DNA of 61,664 nt from NCBI RefSeq assembly GCF_003051085.1, contig NZ_QAOM01000019.1, positions 1-61,664 of the forward strand, written 5' to 3'. A program made the position numbers and the translations under genes. The notes beneath the pieces were generated by a model. That model was not told where the DNA came from. It made no database searches and was given only the letters and a program-made list of their open reading frames with translations. Shown in pieces: positions 47,610-57,107 of this stretch. The stretch is from Trichococcus patagoniensis. GTDB taxonomy: Bacteria; Bacillota; Bacilli; Lactobacillales; Aerococcaceae. How positions within the stretch are numbered: the stretch's first letter is position 1; each line of letters begins with the position of its first letter.

Positions 47610-48578
47610 TTATTGTGCATATAGATAGGTCATTACGGCAGACCCGAGGCTTTCGAAGACAGGTGTTGCATCGTTGGTCGCATCCTGCCAACCGTCCGTC
47701 AATATAGCCACGATATATGTCTGACCGTCCAATGTCAGGATGCCTGCATCGTGGGAGACATAGTCAAGTAAGCCGGTTTTGTGGGCAAAAGTGACACCTT
47801 CGTCCAAGCCGGTATTGAGGGCGTAGACCAACTGCTGATCGGCCAGTAACCCCAGAAAGTAAGCAGTGCTGGATTCTGAAAGCAAATCCCCATCCAGCAG
47901 GCGTTCCAATAAGAAAGCCACTTCGGCGGGTGTCGTTTCCAAGTCGCCGTTGTAATAGACACCGTCGGATTCCAGGTAGGGGTGGAAGTTTGTGGAAACG
48001 AAGCCTTGTTCATGGATGAAGGCTTCGATGTTGTCCCATCCGATCAAATAGGCGAGTTCCTTGGCGGTTTCGTTGTCGGAAACAGTGATGGTGCTTGTCA
48101 GATAGTCAGCTACCGTTGCGCCATCCGCCATTTGGTCCTGCAAGGAGATCGTGCCGGCATCGACTTGCGTAAGAATGGCGTATGTCAGAAATAATTTGTA
48201 GAGGCTGGCACTGGTGAAGATGCGCGATTCATTGGTCGTAACCGCCTCGCCGGTTTGCTCATTGATCAGGACGAAGCCGATTTGATTGGGATAGGCTGCA
48301 TTCATTTCATCCACTTTTGCCGCCAATTCTTCTCCGGAAGAGGACAAGATCGTGCTGCTTTGGAGGATTTCATTCGCTTCAGCCAAACTTTCTTCATCGG
48401 CTTCCTGCATTTCCTCAACATCGTACGCAAGATCATGAGCCACTGTTTGTGCGGATGCAGCACTTTCTCCATCTTGGCTGATTGCTAAGTCCCACAAAAG
48501 GATCGTGACGCATCCCGCTAGGAATACGGTGGATAGGATAAGCGCATTTTTCTTTTTTAGTCTTTTTCTTTTTTTCAT
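47610..48578 (-). CDS. Membrane-anchored class A beta-lactamase-like protein
   Basis: This 322-residue protein has a basic N-terminus, one membrane helix (about residues 12-32, possible lipobox LAGC), a linker and a serine-hydrolase domain. It keeps SxxK (S125-L-Y-K128), SDN (167-169), an omega-loop LETTP Glu near 213 and the KTG triad (267-269). All catalytic elements of class A beta-lactamases are present. It may hydrolyse beta-lactams or be a DD-peptidase-like cell-wall enzyme; resistance cannot be assumed. Confidence 0.85.
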   Translation of the reverse strand: MKKRKRLKKKNALILSTVFLAGCVTILLWDLAISQDGESAASAQTVAHDLAYDVEEMQEADEESLAEANEILQSSTILSSSGEELAAKVDEMNAAYPNQIGFVLINEQTGEAVTTNESRIFTSASLYKLFLTYAILTQVDAGTISLQDQMADGATVADYLTSTITVSDNETAKELAYLIGWDNIEAFIHEQGFVSTNFHPYLESDGVYYNGDLETTPAEVAFLLERLLDGDLLSESSTAYFLGLLADQQLVYALNTGLDEGVTFAHKTGLLDYVSHDAGILTLDGQTYIVAILTDGWQDATNDATPVFESLGSAVMTYLYAQ

Positions 48579-48703
48579 TTTAAGTACACCTACTCCGGAT
48601 AATCATTTTTAGGATAGCTGAAATCGTTATGGCGAGGAAGAAGAGCGTTCCTCACCGTGCTATTTTTTTCAGCCGTGGATGGCTGAAAAGAAGCGAAATG
48701 TAT

Positions 48704-50545
48704 TTATTTAGCAAAGCCGCCCATCTGGCCACCACTCGCTTCAGTCGTTGCGCTGACCTCAACAGTGGATGAACCGCCGCTGAAGGATGTATCTTCGTAG
48801 ATGCCGTTTGTTGAGTCGCCGGAAACTGTGCCGCCGGTTGTGATCGTGTACGCAGAGCCGTTGACCAGGGCAGGACTGGAGAATACCAAGGACTGGGCCG
48901 TTGTGGAAGCCTCGAAAGTCATGATCACTTCTCCGTCCGGACCGGTGATCTGGATGGCTTCTTCCGCAGCCAATGGCAGGGACGACGTGAACAGGAAGCT
49001 TTGTGCTGAGGTCGAAGAAGGGCTCATCGCCATGCCGGAGCTGCCGACCCCGATCAGGGTACCGCCGTTCATGTTGAACGTGCTATCGTAATCCAATGTA
49101 CCATTCATGCTATTGGTCGGACCGCTGACGATCACGGTACCATCGTTCATTTCGATGCTGCCGTTGCTGTCGAGTCCATCGCCACTTGCGTTTACCACAA
49201 GCGTTCCACCGTTGATGCTCAAGAGGCCCGCTCCTTCTGCAGTGGAGGTGAACGTGTTTTCGCCAGGACGTCCACTGACGGCTGAAGCGTCGTTTCCGCC
49301 TGCAGCATTGATGCCATCGTCAGATGTCGTCAATGTGATGTCTCCGCCGTTCAGAGTGATTTCAGTAGCTTCGATACCTTCATAACTTTGATTGATATTA
49401 ATGGTTCCGTCATCGATTGTCAAGGTGTTATCGGCGTGGATGCCATCATCCCCGGATGCAATCGTGAAGTCCCCGCCAGTGATTTGGATGGAATCATTCG
49501 TGTGGAGCGCGTCATCGGAAGTATCCAAAATGAATGTCCCGCCGGAAATAGTCAATGCTCCTGTGGCTTTCAAACCTTTGGCGCTGGTCGTTTCCTCAGC
49601 AGTAGTGATAGTTGCTTCTGCAACAGGTGCTGCCCAAGTTCCCCATGCTTCGCTCTCTGTGCTGCTGTTCGCGCTCCCGCCGCCGGTTGTGATCGTAAAG
49701 TCGCCACCAAGTATCTGCAGATCGGTTGCGGCTTGGATGCCGTCAGAAGCTGCCGTAATCGCGAAGGTGCCGGATTCAATCGTCAAAGTGCCTTTGCCTT
49801 CTTCTTCCTCATTGGTCGATTGCAGTCCATCGCCGCCAGCATCAATCGTGAAGGTACCGGAACTGATGAAGAGCGAATCGCTTCCTTTGATTGCATCGCC
49901 GACAGAAGTGATTTCATAGGTGCCTTCTGCGATGGTCACATCATCTTTCCCTTTGATGGCATGAGCATAATTGGCATCGACGACCAACGTTCCCGTTCCG
50001 TTCAGGATAAGGTCGGATTTGCTGAATAGGGTCGCATCGGGCTCGTCTTCACTTTCTTCGAAGGTATAGGTTTCCCCATCACTTAAAGTGTTGGTCGTGC
50101 CTTCAGCCAAAGTGATGGTCGCGGAGTTGGCGCTTTTAACGTAGATGGCGGCTCCTGTGGAATTCGTGATGGTAGCCCCATCGAGAACGATCTGGACATC
50201 GGCTTCATCGACTGTTTCGACACGGACTTGGCCTTCGCTCAGGGTTCCGCTGAGGATATACGTGCCTGGTTGCGTGATGGTCAGGATGGAACCGTCAGCA
50301 GCGGCTCCGGATCCATCGACTGTGATGGTCTGATCGGAAAAACTGATGGCTGTGCTGTTGCTTTCTGAATAGCTGGAGTCTGATACAAGGGTGGATTCCA
50401 CTGTCGCCTCAGTGTTCGAAACGGCGCTGGATGTTGCAGTGGTGCTTGCTTCAGTCGAGCAAGCGGTCAGTAAGGCAAGGGTGCCTGATAATGCGAGCAT
50501 TTGCGTTAGGGGTTTATTCTTTAGATTCATTATAGTATTTTTCAT
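48704..50545 (-). CDS. Repetitive carbohydrate-binding lipoprotein (DUF4353-like)
   Basis: This 613-residue secreted protein has a lipobox (LALLTACS, lipidated Cys about 29) and a Ser/Thr-rich linker. It continues as a long beta-helix-like body with repeats such as ISSGTFTIDAGGDGLQ, ISGGTFILDTSDDALH and ITGGDFTIASGDDGIH. The composition (G, D, T, S-rich, almost Cys-free) is typical of the DUF4353 carbohydrate-binding family found with VTC and DUF4956 proteins. It probably acts at the cell surface. It is third after the VTC and DUF4956 genes in the same direction, 74 bp behind the latter. Confidence 0.82.
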   Translation of the reverse strand: MKNTIMNLKNKPLTQMLALSGTLALLTACSTEASTTATSSAVSNTEATVESTLVSDSSYSESNSTAISFSDQTITVDGSGAAADGSILTITQPGTYILSGTLSEGQVRVETVDEADVQIVLDGATITNSTGAAIYVKSANSATITLAEGTTNTLSDGETYTFEESEDEPDATLFSKSDLILNGTGTLVVDANYAHAIKGKDDVTIAEGTYEITSVGDAIKGSDSLFISSGTFTIDAGGDGLQSTNEEEEGKGTLTIESGTFAITAASDGIQAATDLQILGGDFTITTGGGSANSSTESEAWGTWAAPVAEATITTAEETTSAKGLKATGALTISGGTFILDTSDDALHTNDSIQITGGDFTIASGDDGIHADNTLTIDDGTININQSYEGIEATEITLNGGDITLTTSDDGINAAGGNDASAVSGRPGENTFTSTAEGAGLLSINGGTLVVNASGDGLDSNGSIEMNDGTVIVSGPTNSMNGTLDYDSTFNMNGGTLIGVGSSGMAMSPSSTSAQSFLFTSSLPLAAEEAIQITGPDGEVIMTFEASTTAQSLVFSSPALVNGSAYTITTGGTVSGDSTNGIYEDTSFSGGSSTVEVSATTEASGGQMGGFAK

Positions 50546-50619
50546 GGGTTAATTCTCCTGTTCTGGTTTGGTTTTTATGATAATTTTGTATAATATCCAG
50601 CGGGCTTGCTCCGCTTTTC

Positions 50620-51294
50620 TTATCCTGCTTGGTTGCCGTTGTAGCTGACCAAAGTGGCGTTCTGGACGCCTTCGATGGCGCTCAATTCGTTCATGAAGCT
50701 TGTTTCGTTGTTTTTGACTTTTACTTCATAGATCAATTCCGGTTGACCGTCCGTGATGCTCTTGGATTTTACGATGACTTTGCCGAAACGGTTTTTGATG
50801 ATTTCGGTAGCCTGCAATTCAGCATTCTCATTCTCCAGCTGCAGCATCAAAATGTAAGGGGCCGAAGAATCGACTTTTCCTGTCAGCACGAGCAGGATGA
50901 CAGTTATGAACGCAGATCCGAGAAAAGCCAGAGAATACAAGCCAGCTCCCAGGATGATGCCGACACTGATCGACCAGAAAAGGAAGACTAAATCAAGCGG
51001 CTCCTTGATGGCGGTTCGGAAGCGGACGATGGAAAGGGCACCGACCATACCTAGGGAAAGGACAACGTTGGAAGTTACGGCCAGGATGACGAAAGTGGTC
51101 AGGACCGAGAGCAGCACCAACGATGTGTTGAAGGGTTTCGAATACATGACGCCGGCATAGGTCTTTTTATAGATGAAGAAGATGAACAAACCGATGAAGA
51201 GCGCCGATAGCAGGGAAACTGAAGCCGCCGCTAGGGAAAAATCGGCCGTTTCTTCCAAAAAACTATTTTTTAAGATATCTGTAAATGTTGTCAT
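50620..51294 (-). CDS. DUF4956 membrane protein
   Basis: This 224-residue protein has four membrane segments in its first 145 residues, the conserved GALSIVRFRTAIKEPLDLVF loop, and a C-terminal soluble ACT-like part. DUF4956 proteins regularly accompany VTC-domain polyphosphate polymerases and CotH or DUF4353 surface proteins. ATG at 51294 has GGAGG 9 bp upstream. It begins 25 bp after the VTC gene. Confidence 0.9.
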   Translation of the reverse strand: MTTFTDILKNSFLEETADFSLAAASVSLLSALFIGLFIFFIYKKTYAGVMYSKPFNTSLVLLSVLTTFVILAVTSNVVLSLGMVGALSIVRFRTAIKEPLDLVFLFWSISVGIILGAGLYSLAFLGSAFITVILLVLTGKVDSSAPYILMLQLENENAELQATEIIKNRFGKVIVKSKSITDGQPELIYEVKVKNNETSFMNELSAIEGVQNATLVSYNGNQAG

Positions 51295-51319
51295 TTCAAT
51301 ATTCCTCCTGGACAATAAC

Positions 51320-52006
51320 TTATATTTGATTTAAATGTCTTCCAATTACGTATTTTGAATGTGATGTGCTGTTGGTTTCTTCTGTCTGCACCAGACTTTG
51401 GATCCATTCCGGCAGATAATTGTCGAATTTGACCTCCAGTACGCAGTCAATCCCGGGTTCCCTTATGCCGATACGGCCATCGTGGAAGAAGGAGGATACT
51501 TGTGTGCTGGCGTGCATATCGAAATCCAGGGTGATGCGCGTGTTCCCGGGGGCATAGGCGAAAGCCTCCCGTTCGTAGGTGATGATCACTTTTGGTTCCA
51601 TGCATTGGCTTTTGCACTTCGCATAGAATTCCTGGAGCAAGGGATGGCTGGCATCAGCAAGGCAGTCATATTTTTTTTGGATAAGCCGGTCGGCCATTTC
51701 TTTTGTGATGCTGGCGCTCTGTTTGTAACCGACTGCGCCGTCCTTGACCTTTTTTTCGAGGCGGATAAAGGAACTGTCATTGTTGTAATAACGGATCCGG
51801 AATTTTTCGCGGTAGCTGCGGCCATCCTCTTTGTCCCAATAAGCATCATCATAGATCGTGTCAAAATAGAGACTCCTGATGCTGTAACTGTTGCCTACTG
51901 AATTCTCATCATGTTTCAGGAATTTTCTCAGCCGACTTGTCAGGATGACTTTGTTCTTTTGGGAAATTTCGTGTTTGAATTCGTTGCGGTAGCAGATTTC
52001 GCTCAT
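51320..52006 (-). CDS. VTC-domain polyphosphate polymerase-like protein
   Basis: This 228-residue triphosphate-tunnel-type protein has YRNEFKHEI, IRSLYFDT, KFRIRYYN, RLEKKVKDGAVGYKQSA, ITYEREAF and CVLEVKFD, the basic and acidic tunnel strands of VTC domains. VTC4 makes polyphosphate from ATP; bacterial stand-alone forms are less studied. It leads a three-gene set with DUF4956 and the surface lipoprotein. ATG at 52006 with GAGG 9 bp upstream is preferred to TTG at 52015. Confidence 0.88.
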   Translation of the reverse strand: MSEICYRNEFKHEISQKNKVILTSRLRKFLKHDENSVGNSYSIRSLYFDTIYDDAYWDKEDGRSYREKFRIRYYNNDSSFIRLEKKVKDGAVGYKQSASITKEMADRLIQKKYDCLADASHPLLQEFYAKCKSQCMEPKVIITYEREAFAYAPGNTRITLDFDMHASTQVSSFFHDGRIGIREPGIDCVLEVKFDNYLPEWIQSLVQTEETNSTSHSKYVIGRHLNQI

Positions 52007-52440
52007 AACGCTCAACCTCGTTTCTTGTTTCTCTTGATGTCCTTATTCTATGCCGATTCGGGAAACAATTCTCCGTAAACAGGGCAGAGAGTTGTTGCAA
52101 AAATGGAGCAAAATGAGCGGAAAGGTGCGTAAGGTTGAAAGAGTGCCGAATCCCACTGCAAAAAAAGACCGAAACGCTGGCCTATGGGGGCGGGCAGCAT
52201 TTCGGTCCATGTTTTAACATATAGGAATTCATAAAATTTTTCAGAGTGAAAAGTGCATCACCATTGGTGTTTTACAGGCTTGCAAAATGTTTCATGCACC
52301 TAAAATGATGTCCAGCTTCACGGGTTAGCCCTTCGGAAATTAGATAAATCTGTCCTATTGCGCTCTTCGATGCTCAGTCGGAAAGATTTCCTAAATTTCT
52401 TTCAGGGCTGAACGAACCCGTTCAGCTTTTCTTATTTATT
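52007..52440 (-). other. 434-bp non-coding leader between kinase and VTC genes
   Basis: I see no gene here. Read on the minus strand it has a hairpin GCTGAAC/GTTCAGC (52408-52428), a possible long-range pairing GTGCAT/ATGCAC (about 52248-52297), and a terminator (52160-52207) about 155 nt before the VTC start. It could be simply the kinase 3' end plus a new promoter, or a leader RNA with an attenuator controlling the VTC set. It matches no riboswitch I know. Confidence 0.45.
52160..52207 (-). terminator. Terminator between kinase and VTC genes
   Basis: GACCGAAA and GCTG pair with CAGC and TTTCGGTC around a GC-rich loop, followed on the minus strand by T7 (52166-52160). Confidence 0.8.
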
Positions 52441-53859
52441 TTAAGTGTTTTGTTGCGGCAGGATGATTGTGAAAGTCGTTCCCTTTGCGGAGGACATGAC
52501 TTCGATGCGGCCGCCGTAGGTCTGCACGATCGATTGGACGATGGAGAGCCCGATGCCGTGCACGCCTTTGTTGCCTTTGTAGAAGCGGTCGAAGATGTGT
52601 GGCAAGTCGGCTTTCGAAATCGGTTCGCCATCGTTATAGATGGTGATCATGATCCGGTTGTCGATCTCCTTGCAGCCCAAACGGATGATGCCTTTTGCAT
52701 AACGCAGGGCGTTGGAGATGAGATTCTGGAAGGCCCGTTCAAAATCCCGTTCATCATAATGGAACAGGACTGGGGCTTTCTGGAAGTCGAAGAGCACTTG
52801 CAGATTTTTTTGATCGCTGACGCTGGCGTAGCGTTCAGCGGTGTAGGACAATGTTTCCCGGATGTCGTTCGTACTGGTCAAACGGTCCGAGGAACGAGTT
52901 TCCAGGCGGGACAGGTAGAGGATATCCTCTACAAGCGTGCCCAATTTGTCTGTCTCGTTTTTGATGGCGCTGGCGCCTTTTTTATCATCGATGATGCCGA
53001 CTTCGATGCCTTCTGCGTTTGTCTTGATGATCTGCAACGGTGTCCGCAATTCGTGCGAAGCATTCTGGAAAAAAGTGCGTTGGTCGGCATCGTACAACTT
53101 GAGCTTTTTGGTGGTTTCATTCATGGTCGTCTTCAGTTCATGGAGCTCAAGGTCGACGAACTCTTCGTCGATCGTCTGGTAATTCCCGTCCCCGATTTCT
53201 TTCGCGAAGAGGGCCAATGTCTGCAACGGTTTCGTGATTCTGGAAACGAGCACGTAGATGATCGCCGCGATGGTCAGCAGACCGATCAGCATGATGATCA
53301 ACAGGATTTGGTTCAGGTTCTGTTCGAAGACGTACAGATCGGACATATTCAGATAGAATACCGCATAGGTCCCTGCCTCTTCGACGTTGGGTGCGATGGA
53401 ATAGTAGTAGAGATTGTCTTCCAGTTCCAATTTCCCATCGGTGGTCTGATCCAACTGAATGTTGGAACTTTCCAGGCCGGAAACGAAATTCGTCAGGGCA
53501 TCATCCTCACTGAAGCCTGTATCCTGTATCTGTGGAAACAGAATTTCAAAATCGTCGGAGATGATCGTTTTCTTGACGCTGGATGCGAAGGCCGTGTGCG
53601 GTTCAGGATTTTTGTCCCTTGGCTCATCCACAGCGGGTGCATCCGATGCAGCGGGAGCAGTATCCAATTTTTTTTCCTCATTGAAAGGCCGCTCAATGTA
53701 ATTTTGCCGCGACTCGACGAGCAAGGATGTTGCTGTAGTTTCGATATACTGCGTGAAGAATAAATTGAACACAAAATAAATGAGGGTAAAGACGATCGCC
53801 AATAGAACCGTGACGGTCGTCAGAAGCCGGATCTTCAAACTTTTTTTTGCTGTTTTCAT
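52441..53859 (-). CDS. Sensor histidine kinase
   Basis: This 472-residue OmpR-partner kinase has a membrane helix at about 12-34, an extracellular part of about 150 residues, a second helix near 182-202, HAMP (ISRITKPLQTLALF), HisKA with the phospho-His in NASHELRTPLQ, and HATPase_c ending in GIGLSIVQSIV. It overlaps its response regulator gene by 4 bp. Position directly upstream of the VTC/DUF4956/lipoprotein set suggests that set as target. The extracellular ligand is unknown. Confidence 0.93.
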   Translation of the reverse strand: MKTAKKSLKIRLLTTVTVLLAIVFTLIYFVFNLFFTQYIETTATSLLVESRQNYIERPFNEEKKLDTAPAASDAPAVDEPRDKNPEPHTAFASSVKKTIISDDFEILFPQIQDTGFSEDDALTNFVSGLESSNIQLDQTTDGKLELEDNLYYYSIAPNVEEAGTYAVFYLNMSDLYVFEQNLNQILLIIMLIGLLTIAAIIYVLVSRITKPLQTLALFAKEIGDGNYQTIDEEFVDLELHELKTTMNETTKKLKLYDADQRTFFQNASHELRTPLQIIKTNAEGIEVGIIDDKKGASAIKNETDKLGTLVEDILYLSRLETRSSDRLTSTNDIRETLSYTAERYASVSDQKNLQVLFDFQKAPVLFHYDERDFERAFQNLISNALRYAKGIIRLGCKEIDNRIMITIYNDGEPISKADLPHIFDRFYKGNKGVHGIGLSIVQSIVQTYGGRIEVMSSAKGTTFTIILPQQNT

Positions 53860-54557
53860 TCGGAAGGCGACTCCTTCACAGTGAAGCCGAATCCCCAGAC
53901 CGTCTCGATCTCGACTGTGGAACCGGCCAGTTTTTTGCGCAGGCGTCTGACCGTATCATCGCAGGCCCGCGTCTCGATGTCCTTGCCGTAGCCCCAAATA
54001 GAATCCAAAAGTTCATCCCTTGAAACGGCACGGTTTTTGTTTTCGATAAGATAAACGAACACATTGTATTCATTCGGAGTCAGGTTGAGCAGGGAATCAT
54101 TTTGTTTGACGGACATGGCGGCCAGATCGATCTCGATATCGCCGATCCGCAGCGTCGCTTCTTCCTGACGGGAAGGCATGCGTTCCTGATCCATCTTGAT
54201 GCGGCGCAGCATCGCTTTCACGCGCATATTCAGGGCGATGGCGCTGAATGGTTTCGTGAAATAATCATCGCTGCCCAGGTTAATGCCCGTCGCGTAATCC
54301 ATGTCGCTGTCTTTTGCGGTCAGGATGATGATCGGCACCGAACTGATGTCGCGGATTTTCTTTGTGATTTCGAATCCGCTCGATCCTGGCATCATCACAT
54401 CCAGGATGACCAAGTCCGGTTGTTTGTTGAGGAAAGCTTCGTACAGGAGATCGCCGTTGGGGAAATCCGAGACCGCATAGCCCTCGCTCTCCAAAAATGT
54501 CTTCACGGTCAAACGGATGCCATCCTCATCTTCGGCAATATATATTTCTTCATTCAT
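53856..54557 (-). CDS. OmpR-family response regulator
   Basis: This 233-residue regulator has a receiver domain (acidic EDEDG, phospho-Asp in LVILDVMMPG, Lys in ILTAKDS) and a winged-helix DNA-binding domain (NLTPNEYNVF to VWGFGFTV). ATG at 54557 follows GGGGTGG by 7 bp; the upstream in-frame extension is rejected. It is first gene of the five-gene minus-strand cluster and divergent from the GNAT gene. Confidence 0.95.
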   Translation of the reverse strand: MNEEIYIAEDEDGIRLTVKTFLESEGYAVSDFPNGDLLYEAFLNKQPDLVILDVMMPGSSGFEITKKIRDISSVPIIILTAKDSDMDYATGINLGSDDYFTKPFSAIALNMRVKAMLRRIKMDQERMPSRQEEATLRIGDIEIDLAAMSVKQNDSLLNLTPNEYNVFVYLIENKNRAVSRDELLDSIWGYGKDIETRACDDTVRRLRKKLAGSTVEIETVWGFGFTVKESPSE

Positions 54558-54748
54558 AATGTTGTCCACCCCATTCTTGTATCCAGTATAACCGATTTTT
54601 TTTGGAAAGATTACGAAAAACTGCGGCAATCCTGCAGAAATTGCTGTCTCTGCTGAAAATAGATGCACAACTGACTGGCGAACTGGTAGAATAGCGTATA
54701 GTCCTTATTGGATCAGACTGTGAATAATGATTTTTGGAGGAATAAACA

Positions 54749-55249
54749 ATGACCCTTACACATAGAAACGCAACCTTGGATGACGTGGAAGAAATCGTCG
54801 CCATCTACAACCAGACTATCCCCAGCCGGATGGTGACGGCCGATCTGGAGCCGGTGACCGTCAAACAGAAAATGGGCTGGTTCCTGGACCATTCACCCAG
54901 CTACAGACCTATCTGGGTTTTTGAAGAGGACGGGAAGATCTGCGCCTGGTTGAGCTTCCAGGCTTTCCACGAGCGCGCCGCCTATGACAAGACGGCTGAG
55001 TTGAGCATCTATATCCATGAAGATTACCGCGGCAAAAAACTGGGCACCCAAATTATGGAAATCGCTTTGGCGGCCTGCGAAGAATTGGATATAACCAATC
55101 TGGTCTGCCTCATCTTCGGCCACAATGAGCCTAGCATCGGACTGATGAAAAAATTTGGCTTCGAACAGTGGGGATATTTACCGAGAGTGGCCGAACTTGA
55201 CGGCATCGAACGGGATTTGGTTTACCTGGGCAAAAGGGTACGCGACTGA
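54749..55249 (+). CDS. GNAT acetyltransferase, phosphinothricin-acetyltransferase-like
   Basis: This 166-residue protein has the order typical of the PAT subgroup: RNATLDDVEEIVAIYNQTI, AELSIYIHEDYRGKKLGTQ (acetyl-CoA loop), IFGHNEPSIGLMKKFGFEQWG and GIERDLVYLGKR. It acetylates a small amine, perhaps methionine sulfone or another metabolite, using acetyl-CoA. GGAGG lies 8 bp before the ATG. It is monocistronic; the IS605-type element begins about 90 bp downstream. Confidence 0.87.
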   Translation: MTLTHRNATLDDVEEIVAIYNQTIPSRMVTADLEPVTVKQKMGWFLDHSPSYRPIWVFEEDGKICAWLSFQAFHERAAYDKTAELSIYIHEDYRGKKLGTQIMEIALAACEELDITNLVCLIFGHNEPSIGLMKKFGFEQWGYLPRVAELDGIERDLVYLGKRVRD

Positions 55250-55558
55250 GCCGGATATATTCCGTGTCGCTTATGATTAGTCTGTTAATATATTGTTGAC
55301 ATTGCTTAATTTTTATTTCAATCTCTATCTATCCGGTATAATTAGTAACTGACTGCTCCCCATGGATAAATCCAGGGGGTTCCAAGGGCGGTTGGGACGT
55401 CACGGACCGTACTGGCGATATTTCCACAAAAGTGGAGATGTCGTTTTTCTATTTCCGTTCTATTTCCAATAGCCCGTAGACTTTCTCAACAAGGCGCCTA
55501 GTGGCACCATTCACGTTGAAGGCTCGCAGCTGAACCTTTGGGTTGTTATATGCAGTTG

Positions 55559-57073
55559 TTAAGCAAATTGAAAGTCTCGCAGTCCGAAATTACGGGACTG
55601 GCGTTCGGTTGATTGGCAGAGCACCTGGATGCAGGTGTCGTGGTGTGTCATGAAAGTGGCGAACGTCGTGCTACATTTTGTGCGGTCAGTTTCGTTGCAT
55701 GTCGGTTGGCTGTTTTTCAGGAGGAACGCACTGTACAGGTCCCGTTGGACAAGCTGCCCGCCAACAAAGGCCGTACGTTCATCACGTGTCTTCTTAATGT
55801 AGGTATCGTTTACGTGGTTATACTGGCTAGCACGGAATTTAAAGGTATCCACCTCTTTGAGGGCGCCCCCTTCTTGGGGTGCTTTTTGCTTTACGATACC
55901 GACCAACATAGCCGGCGCATGATAGCCGATGGACTTGCCGTAGCGACCCTTACGATTGAATCGCCCATCCGTATTGACCGTGGTCTCTTTGGCCCGCCTC
56001 ATCAATGCGCGAAAATCCATGGCCTCCACATAAACCTGATTACCCAGTGCCAGGATGGCATTGGCGGTTTTGTTGTGCGCTTCCTTTAAGGCCATCGCCC
56101 GACGACGGTAGAGGTTCTTCAAGCGAAACATTATTTTCATATAGTTCTTGCTCCGTATCCAGGCCAACTTGACACCCCGCTTGACGGTGCCGTCAACATT
56201 AAAGTTGGCGGGGTTCGTTGCGCGGCGACTCCGGTCCAGTTTTCGTTGCAACAGATGAATCGCGCGATCATAGGACTTCCCTTCTGGAAACAATTCCTTC
56301 AAGATGACGCCGTCATCACCTGCCACCGCCACCGTAGAGATGCCGATATCGATACCCACTTCCGCATTCGGAGCAGGTTGTCGGCGGGGCATACCTGTGT
56401 TATTGTTGCGTTTCACTGGCGGGATGCCTTCCAATACCAACTGCAGAAAGTACTGATTGCCGCCATTGAATGCCTTACGTACGATGCGGCAGTATTTCAC
56501 CCGGTGCAAGGCAAGAGATTCCTGAATGAATCGGTCATTGGCTCGGATATTGACGGGCAGAACCAGCCCTTTCCACTCCAAACGGTCGCCTTTGAAGCGC
56601 AAGCCCGCAGCGTTCGACTTGCCCTCCAACGATTCCAGCTGTCCGAACTTTTTGAAGTGTACTTTTTTGCCTTTGCCATACAGAAGGGAGGACACACTTG
56701 TCCAAACTGTAGAAGCGATTTTCTGTGCTGTGAAGCTGTCGATATGCTTCTTGTACGCCTCGCGCATCCGTCCGATGTAAGCATGCAAAGCGTATTCCGT
56801 CATACCGAAGGTCTTTTGGATCGTTTGCAACTCCTTGTTGCACGCGGTCTCACCTTTCTTGTCCTTTGCTTTGATTGCCGAGCGGCGTTCTGCCAGCACA
56901 TCTTGGTAGCGACGGTTCTTATACAATTCTGTCAGCTGCGTACGCGCATGGTATAAAACTTTGTTATACAGCTTTTCTGCGATTTTGAAACGCTTATCCA
57001 GTATTGCTTGTTCATTTTGATACGTGACCAGTCGCATCTCTACGACAAATGAAGCTGTTTTGCTTTTAGCCAT
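55559..57073 (-). CDS. tnpB: TnpB-like RNA-guided nuclease lacking the zinc finger
   Basis: This 504-residue protein, longer than usual TnpB (about 370-410), has a complete RuvC triad: D242 in VGIDIGISTVAV, E350 in VYVEAMDF and D445 in VQRDLYSAF. The CxxC...CxxC zinc finger that normally lies just before the last Asp is absent; that stretch (residues about 412-440) contains no Cys. A 55-residue C-terminal tail with scattered Cys and His follows. It lies 34 bp after tnpA in the same element. Confidence 0.88.
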   Translation of the reverse strand: MAKSKTASFVVEMRLVTYQNEQAILDKRFKIAEKLYNKVLYHARTQLTELYKNRRYQDVLAERRSAIKAKDKKGETACNKELQTIQKTFGMTEYALHAYIGRMREAYKKHIDSFTAQKIASTVWTSVSSLLYGKGKKVHFKKFGQLESLEGKSNAAGLRFKGDRLEWKGLVLPVNIRANDRFIQESLALHRVKYCRIVRKAFNGGNQYFLQLVLEGIPPVKRNNNTGMPRRQPAPNAEVGIDIGISTVAVAGDDGVILKELFPEGKSYDRAIHLLQRKLDRSRRATNPANFNVDGTVKRGVKLAWIRSKNYMKIMFRLKNLYRRRAMALKEAHNKTANAILALGNQVYVEAMDFRALMRRAKETTVNTDGRFNRKGRYGKSIGYHAPAMLVGIVKQKAPQEGGALKEVDTFKFRASQYNHVNDTYIKKTRDERTAFVGGQLVQRDLYSAFLLKNSQPTCNETDRTKCSTTFATFMTHHDTCIQVLCQSTERQSRNFGLRDFQFA

Positions 57074-57107
57074 ACGTGTTCCTCCTTTCCTGATGATTGC
57101 TTTGCAT

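Noticed and set aside
52208-52440. Cyclic-di-GMP or other known riboswitch upstream of the VTC gene
   Set aside because: I looked for GEMM, T-box, SAM and other core motifs and found none; left as an unassigned leader.
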